DNA from: Trichobilharzia regenti
Taxonomy: Eukaryota; Platyhelminthes; Trematoda; Strigeidida; Schistosomatidae
Assembly: GCA_944472135.2 (NCBI GenBank)
Contig: OX235262.1
Coordinates: forward strand, 27,079,362 to 27,143,361
Length of the DNA: 64,000 nt
Direction: 5' to 3'
Shown piece after piece: positions 53,734-64,000 of the stretch. The notes beneath the pieces were generated by a model. The model searched no databases. It was given only the letters and a program-made list of their open reading frames with translations, and had not been told where the DNA came from. Both the position numbers and the translations under genes were made by a program. Each line of letters starts with the position of its first letter. Position 1 is the first letter of the stretch.

Positions 53734-54205
53734 TGATAGGATCCCACATATTTTGGTATTGACTGTTTAAACTTGCATTTATGGTATGTTGTCATTCTCA
53801 CGCATTTTGGTAGTGACTGCTAATTTTGTATATCATCATTCTCACGCATTTTGGTAGTGACTGCTAATTTTGTATATATGGTATATAATCATTCCCACAC
53901 ATTTTGTTACTGACTGTCAATGTCGCACATATGGCATATTATCATTTCTCACACACTTTGTTATTGGCTATTAAGGTCAATTATTTCAAATGCTGTTAGC
54001 TGTCCATATTGTTGTAAAATGTATAAATACCATGGCTTTCTTTATCGTTGTTGCACCTCAATACACAGTCACAGTCCAGCCTTTGTCTTTTGATATTTGC
54101 GTGCTTTACTAAGTCGGAAGGTACGACGAGCAGATAGACAGATTAGTTCAGGCGCAGACAGAATAAGGTGAAAACATCTTCATTCAATACCCTACCGTTA
54201 TAACA
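53734..54205 (+). repeat. 5' LTR
   Basis: 472 bp, TG..CA ends, TATA-like TATAAATACC near 54024. It contains three near-repeats of CACGCATTTTGGTAGTGACTG. Compared with the 3' LTR only a few substitutions and small indels are visible. Confidence 0.9.
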
Positions 54206-54509
54206 AATTGGCGACGGGGTTTACCTTAATTCAGTGCAGTTATAACAATTGGCGACGGGGTTTAATTCAATTGGCGACGGGTTTACTTTAATTCATTGCA
54301 GCTATAACAAGCAAACGACGACAGTTTTTATTCTGTTCAGCGCAACTATATAACATATAAGTTCAGGCGCAGACAGAGCAAGATATAACAAATTGGCGAC
54401 GGGATTTACTTTAATTCATCGCAGTTATAGCACGCAACGACGACAGTTTTTATTCTGTTCAGCGCAACTATATAACATTTTTGACTGTGTTAATTACAAC
54501 CCAATTATA
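54206..54509 (+). repeat. Repeated leader of the LTR element
   Basis: Segments containing TTGGCGACGGG, TTTACTTTAATTCAT and CGACGACAGTTTTTATTCTG occur two to four times. The first TTGGCGACGGGG, two bases after the LTR, may be the primer-binding site; the tRNA was not identified. Confidence 0.6.
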
Positions 54510-55318
54510 ATGTCTATCTCTCTGGACGATCTTCCGGTGACTGCAGTTGAGGTTGCCAGACACACACTGCGTGATCCAGTTTTACAGCAAGTATCAAAGT
54601 TCATCCGATTTGGCTGGCCTCCACATGTTCATTCAAATGTTTTAAAACAGTTTTACCAGCGACGCAAATCCCTATCCATCGTTAATGGATGCATAATGTT
54701 TGCTGATCGTGTTGTCGTTCCAGCTAATCTTCGTGACCATGTGCTTCGGCAGCTTCATATATCACATCCTGGTGTTGGGAGAATGAAGGCGATCGCTCGC
54801 AGTTATGTTTACTGGCCCAACATCGATGACCATATCGAAGACCTCGTTCGCAAGTGTAGTAAATGTGCTCAAGCATCAAAGTGTCCACGCAAGACAGAAC
54901 TATGTTCCTGGCCACGACCGGACAAACCATGGTCCCGTGTTCATGTTGACTTCGCTGGACCGTTCAATAGTATGCATTTCTTAATATGTGTCGACGCGTT
55001 TTCCAAATGGCCAGAGATATTTCCTATGCATTCTGCCACATCAATTGCAACAGTGTCCCTCCTACGTCAACTATTACTGAACGTTTCGTCGACACCTTTA
55101 AGCGTGCTTATGCAAAAGCGAAGGGGGAGGGAACAACAGAAAAAATTTTGGATAAATTCTTGCTGCATTATCGTACGAATGAAAAAGGACAGTTATGTGG
55201 CAGACACACAGATCACGCTCTATCCAGTACCACGCAAAGGTCAACTCGACAAAGAAGAGCTCCGAAACCTTTTCAAATAGATCCAAAAAGCAAGTCCTAC
55301 ACTCTTTACGGGGGGAGG
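54510..55318 (+). pseudogene. Integrase (Ty3/gypsy type), partial and frameshifted
   Basis: From ATG at 54510 the frame encodes a segment before the integrase (VARHTLRDPVLQQVSKFIRF), the zinc-binding HHCC module (LHISHPGVGRMKAIAR with the two His, then CSKCAQASKC with the Cys pair), and the catalytic core start HVDFAGPFN with the first Asp. The central core with the second Asp is deleted. ERFVDTFKRAYAKAKGEGTT, the segment after the core, is in another frame, and an RSTRQRRAPKPF end follows after further loss. No working integrase can be made. Confidence 0.85.
55310..55318 (+). promoter_or_regulatory. Polypurine tract of the LTR element
   Basis: GGGGGGAGG ends directly at the TG of the 3' LTR, as expected for the plus-strand primer of LTR elements. 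Confidence 0.8.
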
Positions 55319-55791
55319 TGATAGGATCCCACATATTTTGGTATTGACTGTTTAAACTTGCATTTATGGTATGTTATCATTCTCACGCATTTTGGTAGTG
55401 ACTGCTAATTTTGTATATTATCATTCTCACGCATTTTGGTAGTGACTGCTAATTTTGTATATATGGTATATATCATTCCCACACATTTTGTTACTGACTG
55501 TCAATGTCGCACATATGGCATATTATCATTTCTCACACACTTTGTTATTGGCTATTAAGGTCAATTATTTCAAATGCTGTTAGCTGTCCATATTGTTGTA
55601 AAATGTATAAATACCATGGCTTTCTTTATCGTTGTTGCACTTCAATACACAGTCACAGTCCAGCCTTTGTCTTTTGATATTTGCGTGCTTTACTAAGTCG
55701 GAAGGTACGACGAGCAGATAGACAGATTAGTTCAGGCGCAGACAGAATAAGGGGAAAACGTCTATCATTCAAATCCCCTACAGATATAACA
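55319..55791 (+). repeat. 3' LTR
   Basis: 473 bp. Ends in TATAACA and is followed by ATTTA, the same pentamer that precedes the 5' LTR. Confidence 0.9.
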
Positions 55792-55930
55792 ATTTATATG
55801 TCTTAACACCTTAGACACCCTGTAAATTGCAATATCTTATTTCACTATGACTCTCTGACAATATGCTTGCTAATGGACGAAAGTTTGTTAAAAGTATACA
55901 TTTTCATTTTATTAAAGAATTCAGGTTGTA

Positions 55931-55979
55931 TGCAGCTGATGAGAACCAACGAAATAAAATGGATTCAAATTATTCTGCG
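55931..55979 (+). ncRNA. Hammerhead ribozyme, right arm of the fold-back PLE
   Basis: CTGATGA at 55936-55942, stem II a single G-C pair, GAAA at 55951-55954, helix III with four outer pairs and a small inner stem, ATT with cleavage after 55974, stem I GCAG/CTGC. The core is canonical. Confidence 0.78.
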
Positions 55980-56010
55980 CCAATGTTTCCTCTTTCTTTG
56001 TTCAAATTTA

Positions 56011-56699
56011 TAAATAGGAATCATTATTTGAAATTTCTGAATGATTCAATGAAAAAGTGTTCAAACGAATTAAAATGTCACTCGTTAATTTCAAGTTGAA
56101 TACAGTGAATTACTACAATATGAATAGTTAAGTGTAGAAACCAAGAAAAAAAGGATACAGACTACATTTATACTTTATTCTGTTGTATAAAAATGCTACT
56201 GTTGTTCAATTTGCCTGTCTTTAACAATATCATGCATGAGTAGACAGCTGATGATTGATGAGTGTATAAATTTCATTCGATGAAACCATTTTAATTTATC
56301 ATCACTATATGATATCAAATGATACCAAAAAATTCTCTACACTTATGATGTTATCACTTATTGGGATAATTCACCATTGACATTGCTTAGTCGTGTTTTA
56401 TTTTCAATGACAAACAGAAAGAAAAATATTTTGAAATAATAAGGTTATATACCATGGGATCGAACTTGTGACCCCAAGATTATGAAGCAAGGATGTTACT
56501 ACTTAACTAGGGGGTAGGAAATAAGTGTTCCTTGAGTACAGTATTGTTAGCATTTTCCCCAAAATGAAGACAGCTAGTCCTAATGAAGCAAAGAAATAGG
56601 GATAAGAGATCGAAAACATCGACCGAGTCAGGGAATTAATAAATGAAAATTCAGGGGAGAACATTTTTCTTATCAACAAAGCCACTAGTGTAATGACAG
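56011..56699. other. Unassigned stretch
   Basis: AT-rich, with no recognised exon or element. Confidence 0.45.
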
Positions 56700-57010
56700 A
56701 AGACAAGTGCAAGGCGACATATTGTTTATTAAGAAAATCAAGAGGTATTTATAGATTTTCATGTACATTATTGTCAGCAGAGAAGCAGCGTCTTCTGGTT
56801 GATTGTTTTCTTGCTGAAGGTCATTCTGTACTGCTTGTGACCGTTTCTTAGGAAGTCAAGCCATATATCTGCGAATCATATTTGCACACATTTAGTCTGC
56901 TGTGGTTGGTTGCTGAGTTCCTAAGGGTTAAGCTTTGTTATCGTTTTCCTTATGACCCTGATTCCGGATGTAACACTGATGTAAACTGTTGTTTACAATT
57001 TTGGCTTGTT
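56700..57010 (-). repeat. Candidate solo LTR, inverse of 29.6-29.96 kb
   Basis: Reverse complement matches 29640-29925, with AAATCTATAAATACC (TATA) and the conserved CAACCAATCAGAAGACG block. Confidence 0.5.
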
Positions 57011-58404
57011 CGCAGCCAGCTATGGCCACACCAGTACATATAAAAGCAAATAATGTAATACGTAAGTCAGTGTTAAGTTCACAAGAATAGAATATTGTTA
57101 AGGCTGACTTTTAATGAAGTTGAAACTAGTAATAGTGTCTAACAGCACAGTGGGAGCTTTCGGGTTTAATCAATCAGCCTACAGAATACATTACTATCAA
57201 ACTTGCCCCGATTAACAACCTTGTATACTTGAGATTGTATAGACTATGGTCTTCTTCTCCGAAGGCTTTTATGAAGCCGTGCGTTCATAGCTTTTCTCAT
57301 TTATTACGTTCTCGTAATAATGGAAAGGCGAATGCAAGCGTGTAGAGCTTACAAACGAACTGGTATACAAGCAAGTCTACCGACTGGAACTAGAAAACTC
57401 TGATTCCAAAACTATGGGGTGTACTTCAGCTCCAAAATCTCAACGGATTGAATGGTGACCTGATTTGGTCAACGGAAACCATGGGAATGTAACTTTTGTT
57501 TTCATGTGGTTATATTCTCCATTCTGCGTGATTTAACTGTGAAGTTTCTACTGTTCTCTTCGACAACAACCCCAACATTTACTTCACTTTAGTGTGAATA
57601 TTTTGGCATTTTCTATGAGTCATATAGTTGTCTCTCATGATGATCTTGACTGTGTTTAGTTTTCTCCTCAAAGGTTTTTTTGTTTTTGTGTTGACGTGAT
57701 TTCCAGTCTTTCAGATAGAAAAGTTCCTAAAAGCCGAGTACACGGATCAAATTTTTCGGACACTAAGATATCTCCATAAATCAATCAATAAGGAACAGAT
57801 TATTCATTTAGCATTCCATAAAATTTGTTTTACAATGAGGTCAGTGGTGAATATATTCCCTAGAAAGACAACAGAATCTTTATGACTGAAACATCCAGTT
57901 CGTACACACACACACACACACACTAGATACATCCAAAAAATTCAATGTTTGTTGATGTCCGGTTTGGAATGAAATGACTTCATAGATGGTGGACTTTATT
58001 AATCATAGATGTACAAAGTGAAATAATAACGGCTAATTGAACAGTTAGTAGTAAATAATCCAAATTATATTTATCCTTGTTTTGTTTAATTATTCCGTTT
58101 AACCAAAAAAATGGAAGATAGAAAACTTTTGTTCCCAATTTTCTAGTGCAAATCACGTATACTAGAATTTGTCATGTTTTGGTAGATGTGGCATATATAT
58201 ATATATATAATAGTACAATTTGTGATGCACATCCTTTTTTTTCTCTCTCTCTCCCTCTACATATTTTTTCAAAGGTACTGATTTATTCTGAACGATTTTA
58301 TACCGACTAAAATTAGTTACATAATTAGTCAAAATTGTCCGGAATCTAGGTTTCATCAGTTTCATCACACATAGTCCTATCAAGGCTGAAATGATTTTAA
58401 CGAT
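57011..58404. other. Unassigned stretch
   Basis: Contains a short (CA)n near 57905 and (TA)n near 58195. No gene or element recognised. Confidence 0.45.
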
Positions 58405-58750
58405 TGATTGGAGGATTTTATCATTAGCTGTCAACATTTAGAGAACTGTTGGAAAGTCTGGGAGTACGGGATAACTGTTTCGTTCTACTTTGGGGCCGGC
58501 TCTTCAGCAATATGCACCCACCTCCAGGGTTCGAACCCAAAACCTTCTGATTACAAGGCTAGTGAGCTCGTAGTTCATTCAGCCATGGCACATGATTTCT
58601 GACTTCTGCCAATTCATGATATAACTAGGACAGCTAGGACGAAACAGCTGTCCAGTAGTCCGTGCAGATTTCCCAATGGTTCTCTAACTGATGTCAGTTC
58701 ATGATGAAATCCTTCAACCAATCAAATCCCTACAAAAAACCAATACTAGA
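58405..58750. mobile_element. SINE B, inverted two-part copy
   Basis: 58405-58620 is SINE B on the minus strand (tail, hammerhead, tRNA-like head). 58625-58750 is the plus-strand 3' part (CTAGGACGAAACAGCTGTCC, then tail). Same layout as 5258-5525. Confidence 0.72.
58466..58512 (-). ncRNA. Hammerhead motif of SINE B with unaltered core
   Basis: The minus strand carries CTGAAGA (58501-58507), GAAA (58478-58481) and ATC (58470-58472). It is one of few SINE B copies keeping C3, but stems I and II have several mismatches. Confidence 0.6.
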
Positions 58751-58839
58751 AATAATTTTCCTTAAGGGTAAAATAGAAGGAAAGTGAAAGGAATTTCGCT
58801 AAGGTTTGGAATAGGTTAAGTGATTCGTGTAGTAAAACA

Positions 58840-58841
<2 letters not shown>

Positions 58842-58897
<56 letters not shown>
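58842..58897. repeat. (TA)n microsatellite
   Basis: About 28 TA units. Confidence 0.95.
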
Positions 58898-58901
<4 letters not shown>

Positions 58902-59339
58902 AAGCGAACTATATTATTTTCAATTAGATCTCCCTCAGACTACCCTCAAATGTACATTGCTTTATATATAAAAACGTTTAACAAATTTCAGTGATTTTTG
59001 GGATTAATTCGACATCTGAAAAAATGCACCATCCTTTATGGTTCAAAAAAGGTCAGAATAAATCGCTATTTAGCTCTGTTTTGCCTTAGGCGATTGATTG
59101 CAGTAACCAATGTAAAAGGACTAAACACTCTTGAGATTATCTACTGCATTTTACTCAACCTTTCCAACAGAATTCAAGATTGTCTTCTACAAACATCCGA
59201 AAATTTGGAAATTTTGGAGAAAAATCCTAATCTTTGTCCACAGAAGACTCCATCGCATTGGCTTAATGGTCAGCCAGCTCGCCTGGTAACCTGAAGGTCC
59301 CGGCTTCGATCCTTGAGGCTAGTGTCTTTGGTGCGTACT
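58898..59339 (+). other. ORF of 98 codons without known domain; SINE-like scrap at its end
   Basis: 58998-59294 is open. The end (NLEILEKNPNLCPQK) faintly recalls a PLE nuclease end, and 59262-59310 looks like a tRNA-headed scrap (TTCGATCCTTGAGG). I cannot assign a function. Confidence 0.3.
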
Positions 59340-59735
59340 GTAGTGGTTACTGGCTGTTTCACTCAGTGACAAAGTTTCTCGTTACTGGCTTTTCCATTCT
59401 GACTGGCTATCTGATTTTCAATATTAAGGGAAAGAGTTACTACAGTAAGTCTGAAGTTTGCTGGAAATGCTTTAGGTGACGCATGCACCACGTCTCTGAA
59501 TCATATAAAAGTACTTTTCTGACACGAGTACCACGAATTCGAATCTTGTTCCTTGTGTTTAGTGTTATAATGTGTATCTTCACACTGATTTCAAAGAAGT
59601 GAACGCCTGTCTTGACTTTTGGATCCTAGCTAGCTTTGACATTGCCATTCAATCTACGTGTAGTTGAAAGAATACTGTCAGGATTAGGATTATTGAACAG
59701 ACAGTTTCCTTTAGATTTCTCCGATCGATCATGAT
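59340..59735 (-). mobile_element. LINE B fragment
   Basis: Minus-strand match to the LINE B segment between the LLYGSETW block and the WIGH-like block; heavily mutated. Confidence 0.6.
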
Positions 59736-60609
59736 TGGTAGTGAAGAATAAGCGATCACCTAGTAAAAAGAATGATGTGGTAAACTGTTATGCATATGGC
59801 ACATCATATTTCCGAAAAATTATTCCTTTGCTGAATGAGTTGAGAACATTTCTAGCAGATTCTTCGGCTAAAGTAGGCTTAAAGAAAGTTTCCTCAGATG
59901 TAATTAGCCTAGCTCAGTCAATAGCTTCAATGTTATATTATATACTTTGACTTATTATCAACTTTATTGTTATATAATCGTGTAAGTATCACCTTTTCTA
60001 TTTCTTCATTAATTATACTATAATTTTGAAAGCTGAGTGGTTAATACAAAAAAGAGCTAACCACAAATCGCGTCATTTGAACTGATTCATCTCTGTGAGA
60101 TGAGTCAAGCTAGGTTTATCACTGACTAGCGTGGCCTGAAACGAACGAAACGGCCGTCTAGTATTTAGACCACTTCAGTCTAGCTAGCAAGTAGCACTAG
60201 TTGATTTGAGTAGTATACGACTACTCGTCTCAGTTAATCAGTAGTATATAGTTTTGTGCAATTTTGTTTGGCTTCTTAGCCACCATTTCTGGTATCAAGT
60301 TGATCACTATATATTGTGATCCAAATAATTTTGGTTTTCAAAAGAAACTGTGATGACATTTCACATCCTAGAACTGCGTACACTGCAGATTGCTAATTAA
60401 ATTGCGTTTCGCGTATTTGACTAATAATAGGATGCCATTTTTAGTGGTGGAAATGACGAAAATAATAAATAATTCAAAGCCTTTTGTAGCATTGGGGCGT
60501 AAATAAGGAACGTGAAAGGCCTTATGTAGATTTCCCAATGACTGTGGAGTTAGGGTGATACTTAAGCTAACCATCAAACCAAATTTCAGAGATAACGTTT
60601 TCGGCTTAA
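59736..60609. other. Unassigned stretch
   Basis: A 71-codon ORF (59735-59950) has no known domain. Nothing else recognised. Confidence 0.4.
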
Positions 60610-61145
60610 GGACCCAATAGATCCAGTTAGAAAAAATAATATAATTTACCGAATACCATGTAATGACCGTTAGTGAGGTCAGTTACATAGGTCAATCAAA
60701 CTAGTAATGAATCGGGGTCAACTAGATTATTGGAACATAAAAAATTAGCTAGACCCAGAATGATTGACTCTGCTAAATTAAATAACCTAGAAAAAAGCTC
60801 AGCCATTGCTTTTCACTACGTTCACTTAAAAGCAATCACCAAATAGGATCTTTGGGACAGGGTGAGAGATTTAGAAAGTAATATAGTTAGGTGAAGAGAT
60901 ATAGGGGTTAATCAGTGAAGCTTTGTTTGTCTGAATGGGGCAACGGTACTTATACCGGATATATGCAAAGTGACAACAAACAACAAAGGGAAGTTGGAGA
61001 GACGAAAAGAGAGTAAATATACGCATAAAACAAATTGTGAAAACGTCTGACTAAAACAGATATATAAGTGTTGGTTTGTAGGGATTATGAGTAGCAATGA
61101 TTCACTCTCGAAATTTCATTCAGTTGTTAATACTGCATCACTGTT
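60610..61145 (+). mobile_element. Penelope-like element D endonuclease and tail scraps
   Basis: A decayed nuclease is readable in pieces, for example EALFV near 60920. The tail at 61085-61140 (GATTATGAG ... CTCTCGAAATT, CATTCAGTTG) is a third copy of the PLE D hairpin. Confidence 0.55.
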
Positions 61146-61779
61146 TGATCATTACAGTGAACTTATCTAATATGAAGGGATGCTGATGTTGATTGTTTTA
61201 ATGTGAAGTTGGCATCGGGGATTTAAGCGACCATCGCTTGTGGTTTTCAGCTCTGGTCACTATTAATGGTCGCCGAGTTAAGGGGAAGTGGAAGAAATAC
61301 CTGCGGATTTGTATTAACATTGGGAGTAAGTCATGCAGACGGAAACGATGTGGATGTAGGCGGGTATGTGAGTGAGGATTACTTCCCAGCTGCCTGTACT
61401 GAGGAAGTTGATTTGTTCTTGTGGTATTTGAAATAATAGGAGTATTACTGTGGCGTTATCGCAGTGCCCACGTCGGGAATTCTGGATGGTGACCACACAC
61501 GGACTGTTTGAGTTGGTCTCTTGAGTTGCGTTGGTATTCAGATCTAATCGGACCACCGCGGGATAAGTCAGGATGTACAGTTTTCGAGATCGAACCTTCC
61601 TAAGTCGCTGACCCTCCTGCTTTCACCGAGAAAAGATATGCAGAACGACTTACTTGCTGGTCGTCTGAGAGAAACACCCCACTTTTGTTAAATCTCTGTA
61701 CTGTAAATCGCTCACATCGCTGAAATAGTGAAAGGAGTCATTTCATTATGGCAAATGATTGCGGTCTGAACACGATTCC
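61146..61779. other. Unassigned, GC-richer stretch
   Basis: 61190-61680 is GC-richer than its surroundings and has no clear frame. It could be the 5' untranslated part of a LINE, but no matching copy lies in the window. Confidence 0.35.
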
Positions 61780-61920
61780 ACCAAATGATTATGAGCAATA
61801 ATCTATGCTCGAAACCATTGTCATTCAGTTGGTAATAATGCATCACTGAGTAACAATTAAAATAGACTCACCTAATATGGTATTACATTCTACCACAGTG
61901 CCCAAGTTATACATTTGCAT
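61780..61920 (+). mobile_element. PLE D 3' tail with hammerhead-like hairpin
   Basis: GATTATGAGC, loop, GCTCGAAACC, TTGTCATTCAGTTGG; followed by the tail ending TACCACAGTGCCCAAG, as at 32400 and 35060. Confidence 0.5.
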
Positions 61921-62321
61921 CAGTATGTCATTTTATTTAATACCTGAAATAGGTAAAGTAATGAGTGATTTTTAATCTAAGCGTGTTTTCTCACAAGGAG
62001 ACTAAGTTAGAATTGGAATGTTAAAAAAAGATGTGGGCACTTATTTCACATGATTCATTCTACGCAGTAATGTATATTTTTCACCCGTGTATTCTCAGCA
62101 TGACATAAAAAAAACAATACAATACAAAACTCCTCACATATTCAATTAGTGCTTAATTTGTTGTTACATACAATACAGATATTTAAATGTATGTAGTTCT
62201 CAGGAGAATAACTATTGTAAATTTAATTATCATAGTATAACTAAATAAGTCAAGGCGCCATAATACGATTGTTTTTCATCATTCTGTTTGTCAAGTCAGT
62301 ATTAAAAAACTTTAGTTGTGT
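61921..62321. other. Unassigned AT-rich stretch
   Basis: No recognised feature. Confidence 0.45.
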
Positions 62322-63405
62322 TGTCTGAGATGGATGGTTTATTTGCAAAGTCTTCATTCCCCTACTCACTAGGCTACATCTTCAGTGCACACTTCAATTT
62401 GATTTAAAGTTAGGTTTTAGATTTCTCCACGAGTTTATTAGTCACCTCTCATGGTGTGTGACCTAGAACGTGACTCTTTGGTTTTTTGTATGTTTTCACA
62501 TACTCTAGGCTACATGTGGTATTGGTACTGATTGTTTCCTTGACTTGAACTTTGACCCTTTGTGTGTGAGATTTCCTGGAATATCTTTTTTCCTTCACGT
62601 TCCCAGTGGAACATAGGGCCTCAGGCTAGTGGCTTGAAGTTTCTGTAGCAGTGTTTATTTTTACAGGATGGGGTTGCTAGCCTCATGCCCAACCTTTCCT
62701 CTTTACCAGCTTTTATTTCTGGCTTAGTGAGGTAAAGGTGTGCGTCGGCCAGGTATCGAACCACGGACCATGTGTATGGTAGGCAAGTGTCCTAACCATT
62801 ATGCCACCGACGCACTCCTGGAATATTAGGCATCTAAAAATTGGCTGGAATTTTTGGTGTTTCCAGTGTGTAATATTTGAACCTCGGTCGTCCCAATCGA
62901 ATTGATGTTCGTGGTTGTCTGTATGTAGTGAGGCGATATGAAGGAGTAGATGTCATCATGTCTTTTGACGGGTAGTTTATGATCATGGATACGAAGACGA
63001 AAGGGACATCCAATTTTTCCGATGTAATGTTTTTCGCAGTTGCCTAGTAGGGCAATGAAAGCTTTGCGAATTAACTATCCAGCTCAGAGAACACAACCAA
63101 ATCAAAAAAGTTTTGTGTTATATTTATGCATATTATCACTTACAAATGCTTTCGAACTGTAATTTGTTGATGTTATCAATTTAGTGTTATTTAAAACATT
63201 TACATTGTTTGTTAATAACAGTAAATTCTTCAATTATTATGGACAGATAACACTGTAGAATCTTATGAAGAAGTAATAGAATAGCATATTCTTTGTTCAC
63301 CAATGACATATTTCAAATTAAAAAGCACAATGGCAATGACATGAAGGTTAGGAAACCACTAGCTTCAAACAATGGCACATACTAGCCATTAAATGTAATG
63401 ATGTA
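62322..63405 (-). mobile_element. PLE C block, copy 2, split by SINE C
   Basis: Nearly identical to 41835-42757 in the same orientation, including the roughly 340-bp AT-rich segment after the right inverted repeat. Differences are the SINE C insertion, loss of about 80 bp at its left, and scattered substitutions. Confidence 0.75.
62585..62815 (-). mobile_element. SINE C, full length with 11-bp TSD
   Basis: TCCTGGAATAT lies at 62574-62584 and 62816-62826. On the minus strand: GGCATAATGGTTAGGACAC, GGTTCGATACC, body and the end CTATGTTCCACTGGGAACGT. It is absent from the matching block at 42.1 kb, so it arrived after the two blocks separated. Confidence 0.85.
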
Positions 63406-63414
63406 ATCTCAACA

Positions 63415-63835
63415 GTGTGGAAATCCACTACACTGGGCTAGCGTCATGAGAACCATTTCCAACAGCTTACTACAGACTTTATTAACAGCTGCCTTCACTT
63501 CATACTGAAGATTAGATGGTCAGAAAAGAACAAAAACTTAAGACCTTTGGTATTGAACCAACCAAGAACCTACCCCCTAACAAATATGTTGAAGGAAATG
63601 GAGATGGACTGGAAATACTCTGAGGAGGCATTCATTTGACATAACATGCCAAGGGTCTCATGTGGGAGAGAAGCAGGGAAAGATAGGTTGGGTGTTAGAT
63701 GGTGACGGGGGAGGGTGGAAGAAGAAATGAAAGCGTGTGGCCAATTGTAGAGCCAACTAAAAGTGACTGTGTGGAACAGAGTAGGGTGGAGATGTGCTGT
63801 TGAAAACCAATGTCCTACTCAGAATCCAAGGGAAT
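63415..63835 (+). mobile_element. LINE B C-terminal fragment and 3' end
   Basis: NSCLHFILKIRWSEK is readable, then a decayed region and the end AATGTCCTACTCAGAATCCAAGGG. Confidence 0.65.
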
Positions 63836-64000
63836 AGTCGACAGAAAGTGTACTGAAGTTGTGAATCTAATCATAGATGCACCAAATGGTTCGCATTACA
63901 TTTTACTGGCTTTAACTATCTCTTAATGTGGTGTCGATTCTTTTTAAACATCGTCAATAAATAAATACGGATGAAAATTTGAAATTGAAGTAGTTAGCCT
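63836..64000. other. Unassigned window end
   Basis: No recognised feature. Confidence 0.4.

Larger units (their letters stand above)
53734..55791 (+). mobile_element. Ty3/gypsy-type LTR element, internally deleted
   Basis: LTRs at 53734-54205 and 55319-55791 are nearly identical and run from TGATAGG to TAACA. The 5-bp duplication ATTTA flanks the whole (53729-53733 and 55792-55796). A purine tract, GGGGGGAGG, lies just before the 3' LTR. The 1.1-kb interior has a repeated leader with TTGGCGACGGGG and only part of an integrase. Gag, protease, RT and RNase H are missing, so it would depend on proteins from other copies. Schistosome gypsy elements (Boudicca and Saci-2/-3 types) are known; which one is closest is not determined. 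Confidence 0.9.
52803..56010 (+). mobile_element. Fold-back Penelope-like element (B-like), split by an LTR element
   Basis: Outer arms 52803-53010 and 55796-56010 are inverted repeats. Inner arms 53038-53217 and 53526-53709 are also inverted repeats, with one indel. Both pairs are separated by (TA)n tracts. Without the LTR element the whole is one palindrome of about 420 bp per arm around a roughly 300-bp centre holding the end of a PLE nuclease. It looks like a 5'-truncated PLE whose 3' tail is also present, inverted, at its left end. Confidence 0.82.

Noticed and set aside
59735..59950. ORF of 71 codons as a host exon
   Set aside because: No recognisable domain or flanking splice evidence; it starts at the edge of a LINE B fragment.

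Overview
This window looks like flatworm nuclear DNA, most likely from a blood fluke (Schistosoma or a close relative). It is AT-rich and intron-rich. It carries tRNA-headed SINEs with hammerhead-ribozyme motifs, many Penelope-like elements (PLEs), and several LINE families that resemble schistosome retrotransposons. The species cannot be fixed by eye. No bacterial-type features, CRISPR arrays, rRNA or free-standing tRNA genes were seen.

Host gene: one protein-coding gene is well supported. It is a plus-strand SCP/CTDSPL-type (FCP1-family, HAD-fold) phosphatase. Three in-frame, phase-0 exons are visible (3709-3858, 11311-11496, 14873-15919), with GT..AG borders. The exon carrying the catalytic DxDxT signature was not found and probably lies to the left of the window, so positions 1-3708 are read as intron. 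The last exon adds a Ser/Thr/Pro-rich tail of about 300 residues after the phosphatase domain. Its introns (7.5 and 3.4 kb) are full of mobile-element debris.

Right of the gene: 15.9-18.4 kb is low-complexity DNA, probably 3' UTR and flank. From 18.4 to 64 kb I found no convincing host exon, only layered transposon remains. These are PLEs of four sequence groups (here A-D), LINE families A-C, tRNA-headed SINE families A-D, a roughly 420-bp retroposon (R1) with a relative (R2), a Ty3/gypsy-type LTR element, a candidate solo LTR pair, and microsatellites.

The group names A-D, R1 and R2 are working labels for this window. The most complete units are PLE A (23.58-25.76 kb: RT, GIY-YIG endonuclease, 3' hammerhead, terminal inverted repeats), PLE B (9577-10387, with target-site duplication) and the LTR element (53734-55791, with a 5-bp target duplication). 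The LTR element sits inside a fold-back PLE that carries two opposed hammerhead motifs.

Main theme: self-cleaving hammerhead motifs recur at the ends of PLEs and inside two SINE families. In the PLE copies the core is often intact. In the SINE copies the helices survive but core position C3 is usually substituted. Terminal inverted repeats on 5'-truncated PLEs, nested insertions with target duplications, and a LINE with a 5' inversion let part of the insertion history be read directly.
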